Below, in pieces: positions 17,475-26,450 of a stretch of DNA of 64,000 nt. The position numbers and the translations under genes are program-made. Source of the DNA: an uncultured Dokdonia sp. (GTDB lineage Bacteria; Bacteroidota; Bacteroidia; Flavobacteriales; Flavobacteriaceae); NCBI RefSeq assembly GCF_947496725.1, contig NZ_CANMDS010000005.1, forward strand, positions 248,001 to 312,000. Reading direction: 5' to 3'. Numbering within the stretch: position 1 is the stretch's first letter; every line of letters starts with the position of its first letter. The notes under the pieces are model-generated. The model did no database searches. It was not told where the DNA came from and worked only from the letters and a program-made list of their open reading frames with translations.

Positions 17475-19694
17475 CTAAAAAGTCACAGCTATTTTTCCTC
17501 TTATGAAGAAGGGTGTGCCTGGTGTAAAGTGAATCTCTTCAACTGGGGTTGCCTCGTTAAAAAGTCTACTTTCTGTTGCAAATTGTGTTTCATTCCACTC
17601 AGTGTCAAATAGGTTTTCTATTATGATTCCATAAGTCCAGTTGTTTACTTTATAATTAAGATTCATATCTGTAATAAAGTAACCCTCTGCAATAATAGAG
17701 TTGTCTTCATTTGCAGCTCTGTCATCTATATATCTATATGCAAGAGAACCGGAAAAGGCTCCTAGGTTATCTACATTAATACCACCTACAGCTGTAAAAT
17801 CTGGTGCGAGAGGGATTAAATCTTCTCCGTCTGGCTCATCTGTACTCCTAGCATAGGTGTAGTTTACATCTGAGTAAGCATATAACCAGTCGTTAAACTG
17901 GTAGCGAGCACCTAGTTCAACACCCACTCTACGAGAGCGACCACTAGGTTCTACAATACCTGCATCACCTACGTACACAAATTCTTGATCTAGAAAAAGA
18001 CTCCATAGCGCTGCATTTACCACTAGCCTGCTCGCAGGTTTTATAATTGTACCTATGTCAATACCATAGGCTGCGGGTAATATATCTTCCCCTTCATTTG
18101 CTACAACAACACGCGTGTCATTAGAGTGAAAACCTATACCTGTTTTTAAGAAATATTGAAAGGTAGTAGAGGGTGTATAAATTACATTAAGCTTAGGACT
18201 TACAGCAACTTTGTTCTCACTACGGTTGTCATAAACCGGACTAAGCTTGTTATTGTAATCAAATTTAAAATAATCAAGACGTAGCGAAGGATTAATATTC
18301 CAGTTACCTTTTTTAAACTCGGCATTAAAAAATGCAAACGCATTAAGCTCATCTACATCACCATAAGAAAGTCTTTCAAGCGTCTCACGACGATTTTTTG
18401 TGCGCGACAATTCAACATCATTTACGTCATCATATCTAAAGCCAGCACCAGCTTGATAATCTAGATCAAAACTAGCAAGTTCTTTCCCTTTTCTCTCAAA
18501 GGTGCTATTAACTCCCATTAGTAAACGATCTTCATATTGCTTTATCTGATCTCCGTTTATAGGATCTTCTAAAAAGAAGGTGAAATTTGAGAACAACTCA
18601 AAGTTGTATTTAGATAGAAAAGCATTTGTGGTAAACGAGTCGTTTTCATTTAAGTTCTTGGTGTAGCTTAGAGACACATTACTGCGGCTTGTGTTGCCAC
18701 CCTCTGTGTCATCTATAGCTCCAAAACGGTCTATTAACCCTGCGTCTACAGCGCGCTGTGGTATTTGTCCAGAAGCGTCCCATTTACTTTGGAAGTGCGA
18801 TACGGTGAGGTCTAACTTTTCTTCACCAGGGCGGTCATAAACGTACTTACTCATAAGGTTAATACGGTTGAAGTTTTGGGGTGAGTTTACAGGTCCATCT
18901 GTAAGATAAACTTCAGAGGCTAGGTATAGAGAATTATAATCACTATTGATAACAGGAAATAATCCGGTAAAGCGTTGCGTGTTAAACTGGCCAACTTCTA
19001 GCGTGACTTGGTTTTTTTCTAAAACATCTTTTAGCTTTAAATCAATATATCCAGCTGTTGCAAAATTACCTTGACTCGCAGTAAAAGGTCCTTTGCCAAA
19101 TTCTATATTATTTATAGTTTCTGGTATAACAAAGTGTAGATCTGAGTACCCTTGGCCGTGAGCGTGAGATACCATATTTACGGGTAGTCCATCTACGCTA
19201 AGCGCGAGATCTGTACCGTGATCTATGTCAAAACCTCGTAAAAATATCTGTTCTGCCTTACCGCCACCAGCGTGTTGACCTATAATTAGGCCAGGCACTT
19301 TCCTTAAAATCTCTTGTGAGGACTTAACAGGGTTGTTTTTTACATCTATATCAACAATGCGACTTAGTTGATCTACTTCAGAAACTATCACAATTTGATC
19401 TAGAGAGACTGATGATGGTGTTAGTATTACTTGCAACGACGTTTGTTGATCTGTAATTACTTCAAGCAGGGTTTCGTGACCTATGCGTGAGAAGTATAAT
19501 GAGTCGCCTTTTTTTGTGTTAGGTATGGCAAAATAACCTGTAGTGTTAGTATGACTATGTTGTCCAGAGGTTTTATTAAAAATGTTTACATCTTCTAGTG
19601 GAGACGAGTTAGTGTCTAATACGACACCTGTTATAGATTGCCCATATAACGGGATAATAAAGAGCATAGCAAATGCTCCAATAAGGAATTTCAT
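17475..19694 (-). CDS. TonB-dependent receptor, probable metal uptake
   Basis: Outer-membrane receptor of 739 residues: signal peptide (about 1-18, ending LYGQ), CarboxypepD-like domain (about 20-95), plug (about 110-230) and 22-strand-type barrel ending in KIAVTF, a proper terminal aromatic. The plug holds an unusual His-rich segment, VNMVSHAHGQGYSDLHFVIPE, which I recall from a receptor subgroup near metal-transport genes; another His cluster (SGQHSHTNTTG) lies in the first domain. The gene follows a His-rich secreted protein. A metal substrate is inferred from these histidines and not proven. Confidence 0.87.
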   Translation of the reverse strand: MKFLIGAFAMLFIIPLYGQSITGVVLDTNSSPLEDVNIFNKTSGQHSHTNTTGYFAIPNTKKGDSLYFSRIGHETLLEVITDQQTSLQVILTPSSVSLDQIVIVSEVDQLSRIVDIDVKNNPVKSSQEILRKVPGLIIGQHAGGGKAEQIFLRGFDIDHGTDLALSVDGLPVNMVSHAHGQGYSDLHFVIPETINNIEFGKGPFTASQGNFATAGYIDLKLKDVLEKNQVTLEVGQFNTQRFTGLFPVINSDYNSLYLASEVYLTDGPVNSPQNFNRINLMSKYVYDRPGEEKLDLTVSHFQSKWDASGQIPQRAVDAGLIDRFGAIDDTEGGNTSRSNVSLSYTKNLNENDSFTTNAFLSKYNFELFSNFTFFLEDPINGDQIKQYEDRLLMGVNSTFERKGKELASFDLDYQAGAGFRYDDVNDVELSRTKNRRETLERLSYGDVDELNAFAFFNAEFKKGNWNINPSLRLDYFKFDYNNKLSPVYDNRSENKVAVSPKLNVIYTPSTTFQYFLKTGIGFHSNDTRVVVANEGEDILPAAYGIDIGTIIKPASRLVVNAALWSLFLDQEFVYVGDAGIVEPSGRSRRVGVELGARYQFNDWLYAYSDVNYTYARSTDEPDGEDLIPLAPDFTAVGGINVDNLGAFSGSLAYRYIDDRAANEDNSIIAEGYFITDMNLNYKVNNWTYGIIIENLFDTEWNETQFATESRLFNEATPVEEIHFTPGTPFFIRGKIAVTF

Positions 19695-19783
19695 ATAATA
19701 TAATTTGATAATTGAATTTTGAGAATGGCATATAGCTTCCCTAGTCCCGAGTGGGTTTAGAGATAAGCTTGATAAAAGGTAAT

Positions 19784-20158
19784 TTATGCTTGTGGAGGCT
19801 CAAAAGGCAACCATCGTATAGAAGTATATGGTTTTAAAAGATAGTAGTAATTGTCCTTTTTAGTATGAGCTTGTAGATTTGAAGGCGTTGTGTATCTAGA
19901 GATAGATAATCTCTTATCTGTATTATAATTTTCTTTTTTTTGAGGAACTTCCTTTTCTAAATCTGTGTCAAATAGCTTGACGAGTAAGTCTATGCTTTGA
20001 TGGTTGTGTTGAGTATTATTTACTGTTAGACTAGAGCGCTCGTTATGATGGTGAGCACCGTGGTGTGCACTTTGTGCTATAGCGTGCTCAATAGTGTGTG
20101 CCAGTTGTATAAAAGCATCTTTTGTCGAAGAGACGAAACATATCACTGCAATGCACAA
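19784..20158 (-). CDS. His-rich secreted small protein (unknown, possible metal binding)
   Basis: At least 124 residues. A hydrophobic signal-like segment is followed by HTIEHAIAQSAHHGAHHHNER, rich in His, and a polar C-terminal part. No ATG exists: the frame continues upstream to a stop just after 20203, adding KQKQHISKSLTALT before the hydrophobic core, which makes a better signal peptide. The annotated start is TTG at 20158; CTG at 20203 is an attractive alternative. It lies 89 bases upstream of the receptor gene on the same strand, so the two are probably an operon for uptake of a His-liganded metal (inference). Confidence 0.62.
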   Translation of the reverse strand: MCIAVICFVSSTKDAFIQLAHTIEHAIAQSAHHGAHHHNERSSLTVNNTQHNHQSIDLLVKLFDTDLEKEVPQKKENYNTDKRLSISRYTTPSNLQAHTKKDNYYYLLKPYTSIRWLPFEPPQA

Positions 20159-20247
20159 GGTTAATGCGGTTAATGATTTTGATATGTGTTGCTTTTGTTT
20201 CAGAATGTTTGGTTGTTAATTATTGAATCTACGTTTATTTCTTAGGT

Positions 20248-20274
20248 AGGGTTTCATTTTAACAAAACCCTAAC
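20248..20274. promoter_or_regulatory. Inverted repeat with TTAACAAAACCCTA box
   Basis: AGGGTTT (20248-20254) pairs with AAACCCT (20265-20271); the box TTAACAAAACCCTA is 20259-20272. Same architecture as the site at 14775-14801. It sits in the divergent gap between the His-rich protein/receptor operon and the ABC exporter. Confidence 0.45.
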
Positions 20275-20288
20275 AAATTCAACTGTAA

Positions 20289-20320
20289 CAGATAATCATC
20301 TGCATAGTCTATAAGACTAT
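20289..20320. promoter_or_regulatory. Two adjacent inverted repeats in divergent gap
   Basis: CAGAT-AATC-ATCTG (20289-20302) is followed at once by ATAGTCT-ATA-AGACTAT (20304-20320). Candidate operators; no regulator gene lies next to them. Confidence 0.4.
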
Positions 20321-20381
20321 ACACTACCGACGACTAACCAAAACAACCCGAAGTAGTCTTAACAAGAATTTCACAATTAGT

Positions 20382-20396
20382 GACAGATTATCTGTC
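20382..20396. promoter_or_regulatory. Inverted repeat GACAGA-TTA-TCTGTC
   Basis: Perfect six-base arms around TTA, 24 bases upstream of the ABC transporter start. It shares the CAGAT/ATCTG core with the site at 20289-20302, so one dimeric regulator could bind both (inference). Confidence 0.45.
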
Positions 20397-20419
20397 TATA
20401 TTGTCATAAAGTGTTGACT

Positions 20420-21121
20420 ATGATAGAAATAAAAGATCTTCATAAATCGTATCAAATGGGGAGCAACTCGCTTCACGTTTTAAAAGGAATAGACTTTTCT
20501 GTAAAGGAGGGTGAGTTAGTTTCTATTATGGGTTCTTCAGGATCTGGTAAATCTACATTACTCAATATTCTAGGTATGCTAGATGAGGCAGACGAGGGAA
20601 CATATAACCTAGATAATGTTCCTATAAAAAATCTTAATGAAAAGGTTGCCGCACAGTATAGAAACAAATTTCTAGGTTTCATTTTTCAGTCATTTAATCT
20701 TATCAATTATAAAAATGCGTTAGATAATGTCTCTATGCCGCTTTATTACCAAGGTATGAAGCGAGCAGAGCGTACAGATAGAGCTATGCATTACTTAGAA
20801 AAGGTAGGTCTTGCACAATGGGCAACACACCTGCCTAGTGAAATGTCTGGAGGTCAAAAACAAAGAGTTGCAATCGCGAGAGCACTAGCAAGTGACCCAA
20901 AAGTACTACTAGCAGATGAGCCTACGGGAGCACTCGATACAAAAACTTCTTACGAAGTAATGGATCTCATACAAGGTATAAATGATGAGGGTAAGACCAT
21001 ACTTGTGGTAACACACGAACCAGATATTGCAGAGATGACTAAGCGCATTGTAAATCTAAAGGACGGTCGCATCATAGATGACTCTGTTGTAAATCAAGTA
21101 AAAGCAAGTTTACATGTTTGA
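20420..21121 (+). CDS. ABC exporter ATP-binding protein (MacB/LolD type)
   Basis: ATPase of 233 residues: Walker A GSSGSGKST at 38-46, signature MSGGQKQRVAIARA, Walker B VLLADEPTGALD, H-loop VVTHEP. This is the MacB/LolD subgroup that pairs with FtsX-type permeases to drive efflux or lipoprotein/envelope transport. The ATG at 20420 (MIEIKDLHKSY) is preferred over the in-frame GTG at 20411, as it matches the usual family start. Its end overlaps the permease gene by eight bases, indicating coupling. Confidence 0.93.
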   Translation: MIEIKDLHKSYQMGSNSLHVLKGIDFSVKEGELVSIMGSSGSGKSTLLNILGMLDEADEGTYNLDNVPIKNLNEKVAAQYRNKFLGFIFQSFNLINYKNALDNVSMPLYYQGMKRAERTDRAMHYLEKVGLAQWATHLPSEMSGGQKQRVAIARALASDPKVLLADEPTGALDTKTSYEVMDLIQGINDEGKTILVVTHEPDIAEMTKRIVNLKDGRIIDDSVVNQVKASLHV

Positions 21122-22358
21122 TGTAGAGCGCTGGCAAGAAATATTTGAAACTATAGGTAAGAACAAGCTTCGCACCTTTCTCACTGGGCTGTCTGTAGCT
21201 TCGGGTATTTTTATATTAGTCATTCTTCTAGGTTTTAGTACGGGTATTCAGAAAGGAGTAAAAACACAATTTGCTCAAGATGCAGAGAGCCGAGTAAATG
21301 TATGGACAGGTGTTACTACAAAAGAGTACGCAGGTCTCAATCCTGGCCGTCGTATACAGATGCACAATAGTGATTTAGAAAATGTAGATCAAAAATTTGG
21401 CGAAGCAATAGAACATCAAACTGGTTTATACAATATCTGGGGAGGCCTTGTTAACTACGGTAACGAAACAGGTAATTATAGAATAGAAGGCGCAAACTAC
21501 GGACAGCAGTTCATTGAGAATGCTGGGCTATCTGCAGGTAGATTCTTGACTCAGAAGGATGAAGAAGAAGGTGTTAAAGTTGCCATCATAGGCCAGAAGG
21601 TAAAAAACGACCTTTTTAAAACAGAGCAAGCAGTAGGAGCAACTATTAAAATTATGGGTATAAACTTTCTAGTAGCGGGAGTATTTACAGACCCTGGAGG
21701 AGAGCGTGAGGAGTCTCGTATTTTTATACCACTCAGTACGGCACAACGCGTTTTTAATGCAGGAGACAAGTTAAGGTCTATGGCATTTACAGTAAAGATG
21801 TCTGATAATTTTGACGAAGCCGTAGCACTTTCGGCAGCAGTGAGTCAAGGTATAGAAGATGAGATTAAGTCTAGATATCAAATCTCACCAGATGATCGTA
21901 GCGCCGTGCGTGTGCGTTATAATCTGGAAGAAGCACAAAAAATTTATAGCCTCATAGATACCATACGTATGGTGTTCTGGTTTGTAGGCATAGGTACAAT
22001 TATAGCAGGCGTGGTAGGTGTAAGTAACATAATGCTCATCATTGTAAAAGAACGTACTAAGGAGATAGGTGTGCGCAAAGCACTAGGAGCATTGCCTAGC
22101 TCTATAATCGGGATGATACTGCAAGAGTCTATTTTTATAACCGCAATAGCTGGCTTCTTAGGGCTGTTTTTAGGTGTTGGTTTATTAGAGTTAATCGGCC
22201 CACAGATAGATAGTGATTTCATCAAGTTTCCTCAGGTAGATTTTGTGACTGCGATGTCAACAGTAATTATTCTTATCGTGGCAGGAGCCCTTGCAGGTTA
22301 CATACCAGCTAGAAGAGCGGCAAATATTAGACCTATAGAAGCACTAAGAGATGAGTAG
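21114..22358 (+). CDS. ABC exporter permease (MacB_PCD/FtsX), first
   Basis: Permease of 414 residues: N-terminal helix (about 17-40), a periplasmic MacB core domain (about 45-250, with EESRIFIPLSTAQRVFNAGD) and three C-terminal FtsX helices, including VVGVSNIMLIIVKERTKEIGVRKALGA and ending ARRAANIRPIEALRDE. The end motif and length are typical of half-size MacB permeases that work with a separate ATPase. It is followed by a second permease, so the complex may be a heterodimer. Confidence 0.92.
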   Translation: MFDVERWQEIFETIGKNKLRTFLTGLSVASGIFILVILLGFSTGIQKGVKTQFAQDAESRVNVWTGVTTKEYAGLNPGRRIQMHNSDLENVDQKFGEAIEHQTGLYNIWGGLVNYGNETGNYRIEGANYGQQFIENAGLSAGRFLTQKDEEEGVKVAIIGQKVKNDLFKTEQAVGATIKIMGINFLVAGVFTDPGGEREESRIFIPLSTAQRVFNAGDKLRSMAFTVKMSDNFDEAVALSAAVSQGIEDEIKSRYQISPDDRSAVRVRYNLEEAQKIYSLIDTIRMVFWFVGIGTIIAGVVGVSNIMLIIVKERTKEIGVRKALGALPSSIIGMILQESIFITAIAGFLGLFLGVGLLELIGPQIDSDFIKFPQVDFVTAMSTVIILIVAGALAGYIPARRAANIRPIEALRDE

Positions 22359-22374
22359 TATGGAGAGTTATACC

Positions 22375-22388
22375 GCTTTCGCGAAAGC
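22375..22388. repeat. Palindromic repeat copy 8 (intergenic in operon)
   Basis: Exact 14-mer in the 44-base gap between the two permease genes, ending 14 bases before the second ATG; it would be in the transcript and near the ribosome binding region. Confidence 0.95.
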
Positions 22389-22402
22389 AAAAAAAGAATA
22401 TA

Positions 22403-23662
22403 ATGTTTAGTAAAGATCGTTGGAACGAAATACTAGAAGCACTTAACGCAAACAGGTTTAGAACCCTGCTTACGGCATTTGGTGTGTTTTGGGGTATACT
22501 GATTTTAGTATTACTACTCGCACTTACTAATGGGTTGAAGAATGGCGTTTCGGCAGATTTTGGTGACTTTGCTACAAACTCGATGTTTATGTGGTCACAA
22601 GGAACCTCGATGTCATATAAGGGTTTGCCTAAGGGACGTTATTTCAATTTTAAATTAGAAGATGTAGACGTTTTACGGGAAAAGTACCCACAGTTAAAGT
22701 ACATCTCACCTCGAAATCAGCTAGGAGGTTATAATGGTGCAAATAATGTTACCTACAAGGAAAAAACAGGTGCTTATAGCGTTTACGGTGATTATCCAGA
22801 ATTTATAAAACAGCAACCACAAGATATTACTTCTGGTCGCTACATCTCTTATTCTGATATAGAAGAGAAAAGAAAAATATGCATCATAGGTGAAGATGTT
22901 GTAAAGGGGCTTTATGACAAAGGTGAAGAACCGCTTAACACCTATATTAAAATAAATGGTGTCAACTTTTTGGTAGTAGGGACATTTAAAGACCCAAAGA
23001 GTAGTGGAGATGCAGAGGAGTCTGCAAATACAATTTTTGTTCCTTTTACTACATTTTCGCAAGCTTTTAATCGTGCAGATAATGTAGGGTGGATGGCTAT
23101 AACGGCTCACGACGGTACAAGTATCACCAGTATAAAAGAACAAGTTTTTACTACAATGAGGGAGCAGCGCTCTATTCATCCAGATGATAAAAGAGCCATA
23201 GGCCACTTTGACCTTGCCGAGGAGTTTGGTAGAGTGATGGGGCTATTCTCAATACTCACATTTGTAGGATACTTTGTGGGGTCTCTTGTACTGCTTTCTG
23301 GAGTGATAGGGATAAGTAACATTATGCTCATAGTAGTAAAAGAACGTACCAAAGAGATAGGAGTACGTCGCGCTCTAGGTGCAACTCCTTGGGAGATTAA
23401 ATCTCAAATATTACAAGAGTCACTAGTACTCACCATAATATCTGGTATGGCAGGTATTGCAGTTGCTGCTGGATTTATATGGGTGATGAATAGTATACTA
23501 GATCAAGTAGGTAAAGTAGACAACTTTGCAAATCCTTCTGTAAATATTACAGTGATCTTTATCGCCCTCGCCATACTCATCATCTCTGGACTACTCGCTG
23601 GTTTTATACCTGCAACAAGAGCTATACAAATGAAACCAATAGACGCATTAAGAATAGAATAA
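22403..23662 (+). CDS. ABC exporter permease (MacB_PCD/FtsX), second
   Basis: Paralogue of the preceding permease with 419 residues: helix at about 18-42, periplasmic domain with EESANTIFVPFTTFSQAFN, and FtsX helices with VIGISNIMLIVVKERTKEIGVRRALGA and the closing ATRAIQMKPIDALRIE. The order of ATPase, two permeases, adaptor, TolC, adaptor describes a tripartite efflux pump spanning both membranes. Confidence 0.92.
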   Translation: MFSKDRWNEILEALNANRFRTLLTAFGVFWGILILVLLLALTNGLKNGVSADFGDFATNSMFMWSQGTSMSYKGLPKGRYFNFKLEDVDVLREKYPQLKYISPRNQLGGYNGANNVTYKEKTGAYSVYGDYPEFIKQQPQDITSGRYISYSDIEEKRKICIIGEDVVKGLYDKGEEPLNTYIKINGVNFLVVGTFKDPKSSGDAEESANTIFVPFTTFSQAFNRADNVGWMAITAHDGTSITSIKEQVFTTMREQRSIHPDDKRAIGHFDLAEEFGRVMGLFSILTFVGYFVGSLVLLSGVIGISNIMLIVVKERTKEIGVRRALGATPWEIKSQILQESLVLTIISGMAGIAVAAGFIWVMNSILDQVGKVDNFANPSVNITVIFIALAILIISGLLAGFIPATRAIQMKPIDALRIE

Positions 23663-23684
23663 TACAATCCAATCATATAATAGA

Positions 23685-24851
23685 ATGAAACGCACAGGAA
23701 CCATTATCACGCTCGTACTAATTGCAGTATTTTTCTCCATAGGTATCTGGTATATCTACACAAAAGATAAGCAGGACCCAGTGGTGTATACCACAGAGCA
23801 AGCGACTAATCGTACAATTGTAAAGAAAACAGTTGCGACAGGAAGTATTGTCCCAAAAGAAGAGGTGCTCATAAAACCTAATATCTCAGGTATTATAAAA
23901 GAGGTATATGTAGAGGCTGGAGATAATATTAAGGCTGGAGACCTTATTGCCCAGATTGATGTAGTGCCTAACGTGTCATCACTTACTAATGCAAAAAATA
24001 ATATTGCTGGAGCAAGAACTACTGTAGAGACAGCGAGACTAGCACTTGCAAACCAAAAGAGCATTTATGATAGGCAGAAAGCGCTTTTTGATAAAGGTGT
24101 TATCTCTGCAAATGATTTTGATAATATTAGAAATACTTATAACGCTGCAGAGCAAAGGCTCAAGCAAGAGCAGGTAAACCTGCGTAGCGCTTCTCAAAAT
24201 TATGATATCATAAAAACGGGAACCACCAGTGGGCTAGGTAACGCAGCAACTACTCAAATACGATCTACTATTACAGGTATGATTCTGGACGTGCCAGTAA
24301 AGGCCGGTAACCAGGTGATAGAGGCAAATAACTTTAATGATGGTACCACCGTTGCTACGCTAGCAGATGTTGAAAAGATGATCTTTGAAGGTAAGGTAGA
24401 CGAGAGCGAAGTGGGTAAAATAAAGGAAGATTTACCACTTGAGATTACGGTAGGAGCTATAGAAAATAAAGTTTTTGATGCTACGCTAGATTACATCGCA
24501 CCAAAAGGCGTTGCCGAAAATGGAGCCATACAATTTGAAATAAAAGGAACCCTAGCAAAGAAGGATGATGATACCTTCATACGTGCAGGCTTGAGTGCAA
24601 ATGCAAGTATTATTTTAGAAAAAGCAGAGGAGGTGCTTTCTATAAAAGAAGCACTTGTGCAGTATGATCCTAAAACTAAGAGCCCTTATGTTGAGGTAGC
24701 AACGGGAGATCAAGAGTTTGAGCGCCGTGATATCCAGGTAGGAGTAAGCGATGGGATTTTTGTAGAGGTAAAGAGCGGTATCACAGCAGAAGATAACATC
24801 AAAGTTTGGAACCAGCTTAAGGCGCCAGCAGGATTTGGTGGTAGAGGGTAA
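23685..24851 (+). CDS. Periplasmic adaptor subunit (MacA/HlyD family), first
   Basis: Membrane fusion protein of 388 residues. An N-terminal anchor helix (about 7-24) is followed by a split lipoyl-like domain (KPNISGIIKEVYVEAGDNIKAGDLIAQID and later TITGMILDVPVKAGNQV), an alpha-hairpin between them (about 105-175, NAKNNIAGARTTVETARLA), then barrel domains. Adaptors of this type join the inner-membrane permease to a TolC channel. The gene starts 22 bases after the second permease. Confidence 0.9.
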   Translation: MKRTGTIITLVLIAVFFSIGIWYIYTKDKQDPVVYTTEQATNRTIVKKTVATGSIVPKEEVLIKPNISGIIKEVYVEAGDNIKAGDLIAQIDVVPNVSSLTNAKNNIAGARTTVETARLALANQKSIYDRQKALFDKGVISANDFDNIRNTYNAAEQRLKQEQVNLRSASQNYDIIKTGTTSGLGNAATTQIRSTITGMILDVPVKAGNQVIEANNFNDGTTVATLADVEKMIFEGKVDESEVGKIKEDLPLEITVGAIENKVFDATLDYIAPKGVAENGAIQFEIKGTLAKKDDDTFIRAGLSANASIILEKAEEVLSIKEALVQYDPKTKSPYVEVATGDQEFERRDIQVGVSDGIFVEVKSGITAEDNIKVWNQLKAPAGFGGRG

Positions 24852-24889
24852 ATCCTTTGATTACTAGTGGTTAGGAGTTTCTTTATAAC

Positions 24890-24903
24890 GCTTTCGCGAA
24901 AGC
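24890..24903. repeat. Palindromic repeat copy 9 (intergenic)
   Basis: Exact 14-mer (18-base palindrome 24888-24905) between the first adaptor gene and the TolC gene. Confidence 0.95.
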
Positions 24904-24987
24904 GTAAACCTATACCCAAAAAAAATAATTAACAGTTTTTGTAACATATAACCGTTTCAATAGTCATATTGGACATCAATCAAGATT

Positions 24988-26445
24988 ATGAAAAAAGCCA
25001 TCTTATTTTGTATGACAGCGATACTAGCTCTTACTACCTACGGGCAGGAGAGAAAGTGGACACTTCAAGAATGCGTGCAATATGCGATAGATAATAATAT
25101 CAATATTCAGCAAACTACGCTAGACCTTGAGTCGGCAGCAATAGATAGGTCTGATGCCATAGGTGCATTTTTACCTACTCTTAATGGTACTGCAAGTAAT
25201 AGCTGGCAGACAGGTCTTACACAAAACGTACTTACAGGAGTACTAGAGTCGCAACAAACTCGTAACTCGTCTTTTGGTGTAAGTTCTGGGGTGCGATTAA
25301 TAAATGGTTTTAGAAATCATAAAGTACTAGACAGAGCAGAACTTTCTAAAATTGCAGCAGACTATAATATTGCAAAACTTAAGGATGATGTAGCACTTAA
25401 CGTCGCTGTAGCATACCTACAAGTCTTACTGGCAAAGGAAAGCTTAAATGTAATTGTTACTCAAAACGCAGTAACGCAAGAGCAAATAGATCGCACACAA
25501 GAGCTGGTAGATGGAGGAGTATTACCTAGAGGAGATTTACTAGAGATACGTGCAACAAATGCAAGTGAGAGACAACGTATTGTTGCTTCCGAAAATTCAA
25601 TAGCAATAGGACTTGTAAATCTAGCACAGCTACTTAATATATCAGATTTTGAAAATTTTGATATTGCAGAGGGAGATTATAGTGTGCAAGGGGAGAGTAT
25701 ACTTGACACGCAGCCAGAGGTGCTTATAAGCACTGCAAAAGACAATAGATATGATGTAAAAATCGCCGAGCAAAATGAGGCGATTGCACAAAAGGATCTT
25801 GAGATAAGCAAGACAGGGCTATACCCTACACTAGATGCATTTTTTAATTATAATACTAGAGAGTCTAACAGAGCAAGTGGTTTTAATACGATTCTTGATC
25901 CAGATAATCCAGTTATAGATTCTGGTAACCCTATAGGAGTAGTAGGTGCTACGGGAGATGTAGTAACAAGCCTTACTCCTAATATTATAGGAGGTAATGA
26001 AGTAGGGCCTTTACCATTTGTAGAGCAGTTATATCTTAATGATGGTATCTCTTATGGTTTATCTTTGCGAGTTCCAGTTTTTAATGGATGGAGCACAAAA
26101 AATCAAATAAAACGTAGCAAGGTAAATGTAATGCGTGCAGAGTTTCAAAAGGAACTTGCAGAGCAAAATTTAAGAACGGCTGTTTACCAGGCTTATACAG
26201 ATGCAAAAGCAGCAAAAGAGAGTTATGAAGCGGCAAATATTGCTGTAGAGTCGCAGGAGCTAGCATATCAATATGCAAAAGATAGGTACGATGTAGGGCT
26301 TACTAATGCTTTTGATTTTAGCCAGAGTAAATTGCGTTATGATAACGCACAGATAGAACTTGCACGTTCTAAGTATGATTATATTTTCCGCATAAAGGTA
26401 TTGGAGCTCTATTTTGGAGTGCCAGTTACCGAACTTAAATTCTAA
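24988..26445 (+). CDS. TolC family outer-membrane channel
   Basis: Efflux channel of 485 residues with a signal peptide (about 1-19, ending TYGQ) and the duplicated helical-hairpin pattern of TolC: WTLQECVQYAIDNNINIQQ at the start, LLEIRATNASERQRIVASENSI in repeat one, and AYQYAKDRYDVGLTNAFDFSQSKLRYDNAQIEL-like helices in repeat two. It lies between two adaptor genes, which makes it the outer component of the pump. Confidence 0.92.
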   Translation: MKKAILFCMTAILALTTYGQERKWTLQECVQYAIDNNINIQQTTLDLESAAIDRSDAIGAFLPTLNGTASNSWQTGLTQNVLTGVLESQQTRNSSFGVSSGVRLINGFRNHKVLDRAELSKIAADYNIAKLKDDVALNVAVAYLQVLLAKESLNVIVTQNAVTQEQIDRTQELVDGGVLPRGDLLEIRATNASERQRIVASENSIAIGLVNLAQLLNISDFENFDIAEGDYSVQGESILDTQPEVLISTAKDNRYDVKIAEQNEAIAQKDLEISKTGLYPTLDAFFNYNTRESNRASGFNTILDPDNPVIDSGNPIGVVGATGDVVTSLTPNIIGGNEVGPLPFVEQLYLNDGISYGLSLRVPVFNGWSTKNQIKRSKVNVMRAEFQKELAEQNLRTAVYQAYTDAKAAKESYEAANIAVESQELAYQYAKDRYDVGLTNAFDFSQSKLRYDNAQIELARSKYDYIFRIKVLELYFGVPVTELKF

Positions 26446-26450
26446 CCAAA

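Noticed and set aside
22721-23206. Minus-strand 161-codon frame inside the second permease gene
   Set aside because: Antisense of a clear FtsX/MacB permease; Cys/Phe/Ile-rich composition typical of shadow frames.
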